27,164 bases of DNA, taken from GCA-020352575 sp041635475 (GTDB taxonomy: Bacteria > Actinomycetota > Acidimicrobiia > Spongiisociales > JAENVV01). The stretch spans positions 1 to 27,164 of the forward strand of contig JBFKVA010000028.1 in NCBI GenBank assembly GCA_041635475.1, in the 5' to 3' direction. Made by a program: the position numbers and the translations under genes. This document shows, one piece after another, positions 7,915 through 15,227 of the stretch (its first letter is position 1; each line of letters starts with the position of its first letter). The notes under the pieces are model-generated. The model ran no database searches, had not been told where the DNA came from, and saw only the letters and a list, made by a program, of their open reading frames with translations.

Positions 7915-8745
7915 TCAGGTCGTGGTCGATGTCGGGCGAACCGGCATCTGTTCGTCGAGCCACGGAATGAACTCCCGGATGCTGGGCAGCACGACATGGG
8001 GCTGCTGACCGGGGGGAGCCGCGGCCAGGTCATGCTCCTCGGTGTTCCCGGTGAGGACGAGCACGGTGCGCATCCCGGCGTTCCTCCCCATGGCGATGTC
8101 GGTGCCGAGTTGGTCGCCGACAACGATGCCGTGCTCCGGCAGGCCCCCGAGGATGCGCATTGCCATCCTTCCCGACCACGGCGACGGTTTCCCGGTGACG
8201 ATCGGCTCGCGGCCGGTGGCGTAGGCCACTGCCTTGACCATGGGGCCGGTGGCAGGCGCGAACCCGTCGGCCGTGGGCACCTTCGGGTCGTAGTTGGTGG
8301 CGAAGAACTCGGCCCCGTTCCAGATCGCACGGCAGACGACCTTGAGCCGTTCCTGGCCGAACGCCGGGTCTTTGCCCATGACGACGACAGCCGCTCGGTC
8401 GACATCGTCGAAGCCGACGAGGTCGAGGCCCTTGGCCGCAAGCGCCTCGAGCAACCCCACGTCCCCCACGGGGAGGATCGGGCTGTCGGGATGCAGTTCG
8501 GCGACCACTTCCGCCGCCACCAGTGCCGACGTGACGATCTCTGTCGGAGAGGCGGCGAACCCCATCGCCGAGAACTTCTCTACCCAGAAGTCGACCGGGT
8601 TGGAGTTGTCGTTCGTGAAGAACGCGAACGGAACCCGGCGCCGACGCAACTCGGCGAGGGTGTCGAGGGCGCCAGGCAGTGCCTGGCGCCCTCGGGCGAG
8701 GGTTCCGTCGATGTCGAAGATGACTCCGTCGCTGCTGTCGGTCAC
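7915..8745 (-). CDS. HAD-IIA phosphatase, NagD / p-nitrophenylphosphatase type
   Basis: This is a 276-residue HAD hydrolase. Motif I is FDIDGT (Asp11 nucleophile, Asp13 acid/base), motif II is FFTNDNS, a GKPSPW segment carries the conserved Lys, and motif IV is VGDQLGTDIAMG. The length and the cap placed between motifs II and III match the NagD/PNPP subfamily, whose members hydrolyse small phosphomonoesters including aryl phosphates. I chose GTG 8745 because GGAAGGAG lies four bases before it and the family starts just before the DxDGT motif; the frame stays open to 8871. In an operon with an aryl-phosphate-type synthase, its substrate may be the aryl phosphate or a by-product. Phenylphosphate carboxylase also has a HAD subunit, but that one is much smaller. 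Confidence 0.88.
   Translation of the reverse strand: MTDSSDGVIFDIDGTLARGRQALPGALDTLAELRRRRVPFAFFTNDNSNPVDFWVEKFSAMGFAASPTEIVTSALVAAEVVAELHPDSPILPVGDVGLLEALAAKGLDLVGFDDVDRAAVVVMGKDPAFGQERLKVVCRAIWNGAEFFATNYDPKVPTADGFAPATGPMVKAVAYATGREPIVTGKPSPWSGRMAMRILGGLPEHGIVVGDQLGTDIAMGRNAGMRTVLVLTGNTEEHDLAAAPPGQQPHVVLPSIREFIPWLDEQMPVRPTSTTT
8664..8694. repeat. 31-base perfect palindrome inside the HAD phosphatase gene
   Basis: The two 15-base arms (8664-8678 and 8680-8694) are exact reverse complements around a single central base (8679). On the coding strand they encode residues 18-28 (RGRQALPGALD), just after the catalytic DxDGT motif. The transcript could form a very stable GC-rich hairpin about 50 bases into the gene. 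Confidence 0.8.
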
Positions 8746-8777
8746 CTCGCTCCTTCCCGTCGTCGAGCGACCCAGGC

Positions 8778-10205
8778 CTAGTCGCCGAAGTACTCGGTCC
8801 AGTTCTCCTTCACGTGGGTGGCCATGGCGTCGTCGAGGTAGATCCGCGGTGGGCGCTCGGTCTCGTCCCACTCATAGGGTGTCGTGCAGTCGATGATCAC
8901 CCGCGACGTCATGAACCGATTCGACCGCGGCAGTGACGGGTCGAGCGGTGTCGACCGGCCTCGCTTGAGGATCTGTGTCCCGAACTCCGGCTGGTACTTG
9001 AAGCTCAGGGCGTACATGACCTGGTCCATGTTCTCGGGGTCGATGTCGTCGTCGACGAGAATCACGGTCTTGAGGCCGTAGTTCCCCGTCGTCGAGGCGA
9101 AGGCCCCGAGGCCCACCTGGGTCGAGTGGCCGTGGTACATCGACTTCATCGAGATGATCACCAGCATCCGGCCGGCCGAAGCCGGGGGCCCGTAGACGGC
9201 CTTGATGCCCGGGATCTGCATGCGACGCAAGTCGTGCCAGAGCGAGGCGGTCCGGTTGACGCTCATCACCATATGGGTGTCGGTCGTCGGGCGTCCCACG
9301 GTCGTCGACCACAGGATCGGGTCGTTGCGATGGGTGATCGCCTTGACGTCGATGTAGAACTGCGGCTCGTCGCCCTTGCCGGAGTAGTGGCCCGTGTACT
9401 CGCCGAAAGGGCCCTCCGAGCGCGTCGCGCCGGTGATCTCACCCTCGACGACCCATTCGGCGGTGGCCGGGACGAGGAGGTCGGATGTCTCGGCCTTCAC
9501 GACCTCGACCGGCTTGCCCCGCAGCGCGCCCGCGACGTCGTACTCGCTCTCGTCGAGTCCGAACAGCGTGCTCCCGCACAGGAACAGGGTCGGGTCGGCC
9601 CCCTCCACGTAGGCCACCGGCATCGGGATCCCGGCCTCCTGGTAGTCCCGGAAGTCGATGTCGCCGTCTTTGGCCTTGATCATGTAGACGCACAGTTCCT
9701 GCTTGTCGCCGATCATGGCCCGGTAGGTGCCGAGGTTGAGGCGCCCGGTCTTGAGGTTGCGGGTGATGAGGTAGCCGGCCGTTCCGAAGTACCGACCACC
9801 GTCGCCCGGGTAGAACCACGGGGTCGGGATCTTGAAGATGTCCGCATCCTCACCCAGGAGGATGTTCTCCTTGGTCGGCCCCGTCTCGAGGACCTTGGGA
9901 GGAACGAGGCCGCCGCCGATGCGGTTGACCCACTCCTCGGAGAGGTTCATGAGGCTCGTGCCCTGGGGCATGTCGAGGGCGATGGCGAGCCGCTCCTTGG
10001 CCGTGAGGGCCGAGGTGAAGACCCGGTGCCCGGGGTAGTCCTTGATGTTCTCGAAGAGCAGGGCCATTCCGCCGCCCTGACGCTCTTCGTTGAGCTTGGC
10101 CACGTGGCTCAGCTCCAGGTTCCAGTCGACCTCCTTCTTCACCCGATGGAGTTGGTTCTCCTCCTCGAGTCGGTCGATGAACGACCGCACGTCATCGAAC
10201 GGCAT
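8778..10205 (-). CDS. UbiD-family prenylated-FMN-dependent (de)carboxylase
   Basis: This is a 475-residue protein with the family's catalytic set in place: Arg162 in NLGTYR, then Glu264 and Glu269 in SEGPFGEYTG. These correspond to the Arg-Glu-Glu triad of fungal Fdc1. Typical UbiD segments such as GSTLFGLDESEYDVAGAL and the late VDDDIDPENMDQVMYAL are also present. UbiD enzymes decarboxylate or, with CO2, carboxylate unsaturated or aromatic acids using prenylated FMN supplied by UbiX. Its own UbiX is encoded nearby (11151-11714). The start overlaps the 3' end of the IclR gene by 14 bases, with AGGAGG eight to nine bases ahead, so translation is probably coupled. The context favours phenolic or aryl-phosphate carboxylation over quinone synthesis. 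Only one UbiD paralogue is visible, whereas phenylphosphate carboxylase of Thauera has two. Confidence 0.92.
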   Translation of the reverse strand: MPFDDVRSFIDRLEEENQLHRVKKEVDWNLELSHVAKLNEERQGGGMALLFENIKDYPGHRVFTSALTAKERLAIALDMPQGTSLMNLSEEWVNRIGGGLVPPKVLETGPTKENILLGEDADIFKIPTPWFYPGDGGRYFGTAGYLITRNLKTGRLNLGTYRAMIGDKQELCVYMIKAKDGDIDFRDYQEAGIPMPVAYVEGADPTLFLCGSTLFGLDESEYDVAGALRGKPVEVVKAETSDLLVPATAEWVVEGEITGATRSEGPFGEYTGHYSGKGDEPQFYIDVKAITHRNDPILWSTTVGRPTTDTHMVMSVNRTASLWHDLRRMQIPGIKAVYGPPASAGRMLVIISMKSMYHGHSTQVGLGAFASTTGNYGLKTVILVDDDIDPENMDQVMYALSFKYQPEFGTQILKRGRSTPLDPSLPRSNRFMTSRVIIDCTTPYEWDETERPPRIYLDDAMATHVKENWTEYFGD

Positions 10206-10998
10206 GCCTTGCTCCTCCTGTTGGTTGGTGGGTCGACGCCTCGTGGTCGGCGCCGAGCTTGTCTGAGATCTCCCTGGCTGCTTCGAGCGCGGCCTTCACG
10301 GCCTGCTCCCCCGGCTGGTCTCCGCTGCGCGAAGTGAACCCGACGATCGTGAGCCCGGCTTCCACGCCGTCGGGACCCATGAGTGGGACCGAGACGGCCC
10401 GGACACCGAGGAGGTACTCCTCGGTGTCGTCGATGGCGTAGCCATCCTCCCGGACCCGAGCGAGGGCGGCTTTGTACTCGGCGGGGTCGGTGAGCGAGGC
10501 CGGGGTGAACGCCTGGAGTCCGTGGCTGGCGATGAGGGCGTCGATCCGGCTCTCGGGGAGCCAGGCGAGGAAGACCCGGCCGAACGAGCCGGCGGAGAAG
10601 GGGATCTGCTGGCCGATGGAGGCCGACACGTGGAGCGTCCCGATCGGGTCGACCTTGTCGATGACGGTGAGCCAGTCGTTGTGGAACGTGCCGAGGAGGA
10701 CCGACTTGCGCGTCTCGGCCACGAGACCCTCCATGAACGGCCGGGCCACACGGCGCACGTCGATCTGCTCATGGGCGAGGTGTCCCAGGCGGATGAGCGC
10801 CGGCCCGAGGCGGTATCCGAGCGTCCGTGGGTCCCGGGAGAGGAACCGGTCATCGGTGAGTGTCTGGAGGATCCCGTACGCCGTGCTCTTGTTGAGGTCG
10901 AGGAGCGAGACGAGTTCGGTGAGTGTGTACTCGTCGCGGGACTCGAACGACCGCAGGATCCGGATCGCCCGGGCGACCGCCTCCACCCGGGCTACCAC
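10192..10998 (-). CDS. IclR-family transcriptional regulator (carboxylation cluster)
   Basis: An N-terminal winged helix (AIRILRSF, then YTLTELVSLLDLNKSTAYGIL) is followed by the IclR effector domain, which includes FSAGSFGRVFLAWLPESRI and the closing GVEAGLTIVGF segment. IclR proteins often sense aromatic acids or phenolics and control the adjacent catabolic genes. The frame allows GTG 11007, but I prefer GTG 10998 because the strong site GGGAGGTGG ends five bases before it and overlaps the earlier GTG. The gene overlaps the UbiD gene by 14 bases and lies downstream of UbiX, so the regulator is part of the operon it probably controls. A good promoter and two palindromes lie just upstream. 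Confidence 0.92.
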   Translation of the reverse strand: MVARVEAVARAIRILRSFESRDEYTLTELVSLLDLNKSTAYGILQTLTDDRFLSRDPRTLGYRLGPALIRLGHLAHEQIDVRRVARPFMEGLVAETRKSVLLGTFHNDWLTVIDKVDPIGTLHVSASIGQQIPFSAGSFGRVFLAWLPESRIDALIASHGLQAFTPASLTDPAEYKAALARVREDGYAIDDTEEYLLGVRAVSVPLMGPDGVEAGLTIVGFTSRSGDQPGEQAVKAALEAAREISDKLGADHEASTHQPTGGARHAVR

Positions 10999-11003
10999 GA
11001 GCG

Positions 11004-11012
11004 CCACCTCCC
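11004..11012 (-). promoter_or_regulatory. Ribosome-binding site deciding the IclR start
   Basis: GGGAGGTGG on the minus strand lies five bases upstream of GTG 10998. It overlaps the alternative GTG at 11007, which would have no usable spacing to this site. This supports the shorter protein. Confidence 0.65.
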
Positions 11013-11053
11013 GGCGGAGGCACGGGCCCGACTGATGCAGATGACACAGGAGT

Positions 11054-11085
11054 TATGATGCGTTCGCATCATAGAACTAAGTTCT
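11054..11085. promoter_or_regulatory. Two adjacent palindromes, candidate regulator operator
   Basis: TATGATGCG and CGCATCATA (11054-11062 and 11065-11073) form a perfect 9+2+9 palindrome. It abuts a second perfect palindrome, AGAAC-TAA-GTTCT (11073-11085). Both lie just downstream of the predicted start of transcription for the IclR gene, where a repressor would block it. Binding by the adjacent IclR protein is an inference from position. Confidence 0.6.
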
Positions 11086-11094
11086 CGATACAGA

Positions 11095-11123
11095 ACCATA
11101 TCCGACAGGGGAAACCCCGTCAA
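11095..11123 (-). promoter_or_regulatory. Predicted sigma70-type promoter of the iclR-UbiD operon
   Basis: On the minus strand a TTGACG -35 element (11118-11123) is followed by exactly 17 bases and a TATGGT -10 element (11095-11100). The spacer holds a small GGGG-TTT-CCCC repeat. Transcription would begin near 11088, immediately before the palindromes, leaving a leader of about 90 bases before GTG 10998. Confidence 0.6.
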
Positions 11124-11150
11124 ATAGTGGCAACCTGCCGGCGGTTTCGG

Positions 11151-11714
11151 TCAGGCACCCTCCCACCGGCGCGACACGTCGTTCTCGATTCCGAACAGAT
11201 CGAGCACGCGACTCACCGTGTGGTTGATGATCTCGTCGATGGACCGGGGACGGTGGTAGAGGGCCGGTACCGGCGGCATGAGGACGGCCCCGATCTCGAT
11301 GGCCTGGGCCATGAGTCGGACGTGCCCGAGATGCAGGGGCGTCTCCCGGGGCAACAGGACAAGCCGCCGACGCTCCTTGAGGGTCACATCCGCGGCCCGC
11401 ACGAGGAGGTTCTCGTTGAACGAGTTGGCGATGCCCGAGAGGGTCTTCATCGAGCACGGGGCCACGACCATTCCCATCGTCGAGAACGAACCGGACGAGA
11501 TGGGAGCCGCCACGTTCGCCACGTCATGGACGACGTCGGCGAGCCCCATGACGTCCTCGAGCGCGAAGTCGGTCTCCAGGGGAATCGTCCGGCTGGCCCC
11601 GTTGCTCACGACGAGGTGGGTCTCGACCTCGGGCACGTTCCTGAGCACCTCGAGGAGTCGAATGCCGTAGATCACCCCACTGGCCCCCGAAAGCCCCACG
11701 ACCAGCCGACCCAT
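11151..11714 (-). CDS. ubiX: UbiX-family flavin prenyltransferase
   Basis: This is a 187-residue flavoprotein with the N-terminal FMN loop GLSGASGVIYG, the central APCSMKTLSGIA, the ERRRLVLLPRETPLH segment and the late YHRPRSIDEI typical of UbiX/Pad1. These enzymes attach a dimethylallyl group to FMN to make the prenylated FMN needed by UbiD enzymes, matching the UbiD gene at 8778-10205. AGGAGA lies six bases before the ATG. The gene is first in the minus-strand run. The next gene, iclR, starts about 150 bases later behind its own promoter, so UbiX may be made from a separate, possibly constitutive, transcript. It diverges from the PPOX gene across 93 bases in which I see no convincing promoter. 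Confidence 0.94.
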   Translation of the reverse strand: MGRLVVGLSGASGVIYGIRLLEVLRNVPEVETHLVVSNGASRTIPLETDFALEDVMGLADVVHDVANVAAPISSGSFSTMGMVVAPCSMKTLSGIANSFNENLLVRAADVTLKERRRLVLLPRETPLHLGHVRLMAQAIEIGAVLMPPVPALYHRPRSIDEIINHTVSRVLDLFGIENDVSRRWEGA

Positions 11715-11807
11715 GTCTGTCTCCTATCTCGTGCGGTCGAGCGTACCCGCGGCGACCGGGCCCCGTCGTCCGACGCAGACCGGCGCGAAAGCTGGAAGTA
11801 TCGGGTC

Positions 11808-12260
11808 ATGTCCGATCCCCGGTTGGCGGCGCTGGAGTACCTGGAGGCCCACCATGTCATGACGTTGGCGTCGACGGGGCCGGCCGGGCCGTGGGCCGCC
11901 GCCGTGTTCTACGTCAACGACGGCTTTGCCCTCACCTTCCTCTCCTCCCCCACCACCCGCCACGGCACCGACATCGAGGCGCACGGACGGTGCGCGGCGG
12001 CCATTCATGAGGACTACTCGGAGTGGAGGGCCATCAAGGGGGTTCAACTCGAGGGGTCCGTCCGCCGGCTCGCCGGCACCGAACGCGTCACCGCCATCGC
12101 TCGGTACGCGAAGAAGTTCACCGTCATCCGACCCGACCGGGCTCCCGAGGTCGTCAAGGCCGCGCTGGCCAAGGTGGCCTGGTACGAACTCGTGCCCGAC
12201 CGGTGCTTCTTCATCGACAACGCCGCCGGCTTCGGCAACCGGGTCGAGATCGAGCTCTAG
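11808..12260 (+). CDS. PPOX-class (pyridoxamine 5'-phosphate oxidase-like) flavin/F420-binding protein
   Basis: This is a 150-residue single-domain protein. HHVMTLASTGPAGPWAAAVFYV, LTFLSSPTTRHG and the EGSVRRLAG strand match the split-barrel fold of the pyridoxamine-phosphate-oxidase-like superfamily. Members bind FMN or F420 and act as oxidases, reductases or haem-related proteins, so function cannot be assigned. I chose ATG 11808 because the split barrel begins right after it; the same frame runs open far upstream without protein-like sequence. GGAAG lies about ten bases upstream, a rather long spacing. Its TAG stop shares the CTAG tetranucleotide with the TAG of the convergent ligase gene. 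Confidence 0.82.
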   Translation: MSDPRLAALEYLEAHHVMTLASTGPAGPWAAAVFYVNDGFALTFLSSPTTRHGTDIEAHGRCAAAIHEDYSEWRAIKGVQLEGSVRRLAGTERVTAIARYAKKFTVIRPDRAPEVVKAALAKVAWYELVPDRCFFIDNAAGFGNRVEIEL

Positions 12261-13570
12261 CGGATCGTCCCCGGCTCCCGGACGAAGAAGCGCCTGGCCT
12301 TCATCTCGAACCGCGGCAACTCGCCCCGCCCCACGGCCGTCACCTCCGGACGGAGCCCGAGCGAACCTTCGACCGAAGCCCGCACCGCCGAGGCTTCCGT
12401 CACAAGGTCGACGCCGTCGCAGCACTCGATCTCGATGAGGATCTCGGCCATCTCGCGGTCCCGGCTCACCGTCACCCTGAACTCGTCCACCGCCGCGTGA
12501 CGACGAACGAGGTTCTCGACGGCGGCGGGGTACACGTTGACGCCCCGGACGACGACCATGTCGTCGGCCCGTCCGATCACGCCCCCGGTGAACCGCGTGA
12601 AGGTCCGACCGCACGGGCAGGGCGCATCGTCGACCTTCACCACATCCCCGGTGCGGTAGCGGATGACCGGGAAGCCGAATCGACCCAGGTTGGTGAGTAC
12701 GAGTTCACCCTCCGTTCCTGCCGGCACCGGCCGACCCGTCGTCGGGTCGATGACCTCCGCGATGTACTCGCACTCGATGGCGTGGGTCGAGCCGGGCTGG
12801 GGCTGGCACTCCAGGCTGTGGGCGCCCACCTCCGACGCCCCGGCGTGGTCGTACACCTTGGCGCCCCAGATGCCTTCGATCCGCGCCTTCGTTGCTGGGA
12901 CGCTGGCGCCCGGTTCGCCCGCGTGCACCGTCACCCGAAGCGGAATGGAGGAGAGGTCGAAGCCCTCTTCCCGAGCAGCCTCGGCCAGCCGGAGGGCGTA
13001 GGTGGGAGTGCAGCACAGGACCGTCGCCCCCAGCTCCGCCATCAACTGGAGTCGCTGCAAGGAGGTCCGTCCGCCACCGGGGATCATGAGCGCACCGATC
13101 TCCTCGGCGCCCCCGAGGGCCGACCAGAAGCCGATGAACGGACCGAACGAGAAGGGGACGAAGACGCGATCGCTCGATGAGACCCCGGCCGCCGCGAGGA
13201 CGAAGGCCCAGCACCGGCTCCACCACCGCCAACTCCGTGCGGTGTCGAACACCCGCAGGGGGGCCCCGGTGGTGCCCGACGTCTGGTGGATCCTCGTGTA
13301 CGCGGACTCCGGGTACGTGCAGTTGAGGCTCAGGAAGGACTCCTCCTGGGCCGCCATGAGTTCGGCCTTCGTCGTGAAGGGGAGACCCGCAAGATCGTCC
13401 AGGCCGGTCACGTCCTGCGGCGAGGCACCCACCGCGCCGAGCTTGGCGGTGACGAAGCGATTCTTGCCGTGGACCTCACGGACGAGGGCGGCGAGCCGGT
13501 CCCCTTGGAGGGTCGCCAGCTGCTCCCTGGGGAGTGTCTCGACCTTCTCGTCGAAGAACGTGATCTCCAT
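12257..13570 (-). CDS. Phenylacetate-CoA ligase-like AMP-forming acyl-CoA synthetase
   Basis: This is a 437-residue adenylate-forming enzyme of the PaaK group. The P-loop is QTSGTTGAP (near 96-104), followed by DHAGASEVGAHS, YRTGDVV, and a CPCGR segment leading into GRADDMVVVRGVNVYP. The length matches phenylacetate-CoA ligases (~440). It should join an aromatic or short acid to CoA with ATP. Phenylacetate, hydroxybenzoate or another acid cannot be told apart by eye. I chose ATG 13570 because PaaK proteins start a few residues before this point; ATG 13585 and 13606 are in frame and none has a strong ribosome-binding site. It follows a HAD gene by 42 bases, probably in one transcript. It could act on the carboxylated product of the UbiD cluster. 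Confidence 0.9.
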   Translation of the reverse strand: MEITFFDEKVETLPREQLATLQGDRLAALVREVHGKNRFVTAKLGAVGASPQDVTGLDDLAGLPFTTKAELMAAQEESFLSLNCTYPESAYTRIHQTSGTTGAPLRVFDTARSWRWWSRCWAFVLAAAGVSSSDRVFVPFSFGPFIGFWSALGGAEEIGALMIPGGGRTSLQRLQLMAELGATVLCCTPTYALRLAEAAREEGFDLSSIPLRVTVHAGEPGASVPATKARIEGIWGAKVYDHAGASEVGAHSLECQPQPGSTHAIECEYIAEVIDPTTGRPVPAGTEGELVLTNLGRFGFPVIRYRTGDVVKVDDAPCPCGRTFTRFTGGVIGRADDMVVVRGVNVYPAAVENLVRRHAAVDEFRVTVSRDREMAEILIEIECCDGVDLVTEASAVRASVEGSLGLRPEVTAVGRGELPRFEMKARRFFVREPGTIR

Positions 13571-13612
13571 GGCTGCAGTGTGCATCAACCGGGACCCCCG
13601 GGGCAAACCGGT

Positions 13613-14236
13613 TCAGCCACGAAGGCCGAGACGGGCCAGCAGGGAGTCGGCGCAGGCGTCGGGCCGCGTGATGTCGAACCAGTGGCTCTCCATTCCCACC
13701 GCCTCGGCTCCCCGGCAGTTGACCGGCATGTCATCGACGAAGACGCAGTCCGCGGGCGCGACACCAAGGGCGCCGGAAACCGCCAGGTACGGCTCGGGAG
13801 AGGGCTTGCGCGACTCGAGGCTTGCCACATCGACCATGGCGTCGAACCACTGAGCCGGTTCCCATGTCTCCCACCACGAGGGTCCGAGCCACTTGGTGGC
13901 ATCGTTGGTGAGCAGCCCCTGCAGGATGCCCTCGGCATGGATCTCGCGGATCGCGGCCCAGGTTCTCGGCCGGGCTTCACTGGGCCAGTCGAACCCGGTG
14001 AGCGGATCGAACGTGATGCCGAGGGCCCGAAGACGGGACACGATGATCCCCAGGTAGCCCTGCTCATCGATCCGACCCTCGAGCATGTCGGCGTAGGCCG
14101 GGTCGCTCAGGGCCCCGGTCGGACCGCAGACCAGTCGGTCGATGGGCCATCCTCGCTCGGCCCCAACCTCGAGCAGCAGCTCGGTGAAGTAGCGGTACAT
14201 GATCCCGCCCATGTCCCAGACGACAGCCGAGATCAC
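13613..14236 (-). CDS. HAD-IA family hydrolase
   Basis: This is a 207-residue HAD hydrolase. Motif I is VVWDMGGIM, the DxGG variant seen in epoxide-hydrolase-N-terminal-like and related HAD-IA proteins, with nucleophile Asp8. Motif II is GLLTND, the conserved Lys lies in SRKPSPEPY, and motif IV is CVFVDDMPVN. The substrate is unknown; typical ones are small phosphate esters or haloacids. The start is GTG, with a weak GAGG about nine bases ahead. It lies between the cytochrome c and CoA ligase genes in the same direction, with gaps of 83 and 42 bases, so co-transcription is likely. Confidence 0.83.
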   Translation of the reverse strand: MISAVVWDMGGIMYRYFTELLLEVGAERGWPIDRLVCGPTGALSDPAYADMLEGRIDEQGYLGIIVSRLRALGITFDPLTGFDWPSEARPRTWAAIREIHAEGILQGLLTNDATKWLGPSWWETWEPAQWFDAMVDVASLESRKPSPEPYLAVSGALGVAPADCVFVDDMPVNCRGAEAVGMESHWFDITRPDACADSLLARLGLRG

Positions 14237-14319
14237 CGGCAGCTGCCTCGCTGGTTGTGTGCCCTGGCTTCCCGCATGGCCGACAAAGATACTCCGCCGC
14301 CCTCCGCTCGGAACCTCGT

Positions 14320-15213
14320 CTAGTCGTTGTCCGCGACCGCCGGGCGCGACTGGAGGTAGAGCCAGAGCGCGTCGAGCTCGTCATCGTCCAGCGCACCAAA
14401 CAACGGCCAGGGCATGGCGTCCGGGTCCAGGGAGGCCCCCTCGGGGGTGTCACCGGTCCGCATCGTCCGCACGAAGTCTTCCTCCGTCCAGCTGCCGAGG
14501 TGCCCGCCGGCGGTCAGGTTCGGGGCCCACGGCGACATCGGGTCGGCGGCATCGAGCTGTCCACCGCCGAGGTTCTCCGCATGGCAGGCCGTGCAGAACG
14601 GGGCGAGGTACGTGCCGTACTCGAGGCTTGCCGTGATCTCGGGCATCTCCGGGAACGGCTGATCGTGGTCGATGTACTCGGCGGGGAACACATCGCCGAA
14701 CAGCCCGGCTGCGAGGCCTACGCGGCCCATGAAGGTGATGTCGGGACCGGGCGTCTCCTCGCCGACACGCGGCAACGAGGAGAGATACCCAACGAGGGCG
14801 CCAAGGTCCTCTGCGCTCAGGTTCACGTACAACTCGGATGGCATGATCATCAGCTGGCGTCCGTCGGGGGCCACGGCGTGGCGGATCGCCCGAACGAGGT
14901 CTGCGCTGGTGCGGGAGTCGCCAAGGCCGGTCAGGTTCGGCGGGATGATCGTCCCTACCGAAGCATCACCGATGAGGTCTTCGCCCCCGCTCAGGTCCTC
15001 GCCGTGGCACTCGACGCACAGCGCCGTGGTGGCGAGGTGTTCGCCCCGGGCGAGCGACACGGCGTCGGTCGGCACGACGATCGACTCGGCAACGACATCG
15101 TTGGTTCTCCCCAAGGCGGCGGTCCCCATCGCGTACAGCACGACGCCGGCCACCACCAGGAGTCCGATGAAGATGCCGAGGACCATCCACGTCCGCTTCC
15201 ATCCCTTCCTCAC
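14320..15213 (-). CDS. Membrane-anchored dihaem cytochrome c
   Basis: This is a 297-residue protein. After a short basic start there is one N-terminal transmembrane segment (about residues 9-28, WMVLGIFIGLLVVAGVVLY), then two cytochrome c domains. The haem sites are CVECH (66-70) and CTACH (207-211). Met124 (IMPSELY) and Met267 (AMPWPLF) are candidate distal ligands. It should lie on the outer face of the membrane and carry electrons between a dehydrogenase and a terminal oxidase. Dihaem proteins of this kind often accompany alcohol or aldehyde dehydrogenases; none adjoins it here. The GTG start is set by AGGAGG eight bases upstream; the frame remains open to 15372. It is followed by the HAD gene. 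Confidence 0.9.
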   Translation of the reverse strand: MRKGWKRTWMVLGIFIGLLVVAGVVLYAMGTAALGRTNDVVAESIVVPTDAVSLARGEHLATTALCVECHGEDLSGGEDLIGDASVGTIIPPNLTGLGDSRTSADLVRAIRHAVAPDGRQLMIMPSELYVNLSAEDLGALVGYLSSLPRVGEETPGPDITFMGRVGLAAGLFGDVFPAEYIDHDQPFPEMPEITASLEYGTYLAPFCTACHAENLGGGQLDAADPMSPWAPNLTAGGHLGSWTEEDFVRTMRTGDTPEGASLDPDAMPWPLFGALDDDELDALWLYLQSRPAVADND

Positions 15214-15221
15214 GACTGCGT

Positions 15222-15227
15222 CCTCCT
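15222..15227 (-). promoter_or_regulatory. Ribosome-binding site deciding the cytochrome c start
   Basis: A perfect AGGAGG on the minus strand lies eight bases before GTG 15213, directly in front of the basic residues and transmembrane anchor. It rules out the longer upstream reading, which has no signal-like sequence. Confidence 0.75.

Noticed and set aside
11108..11118. GGGG-AAA-CCCC hairpin as a terminator for ubiX
   Set aside because: The stem is only four pairs with no U-run, and it lies within the spacer of a well-matched promoter.
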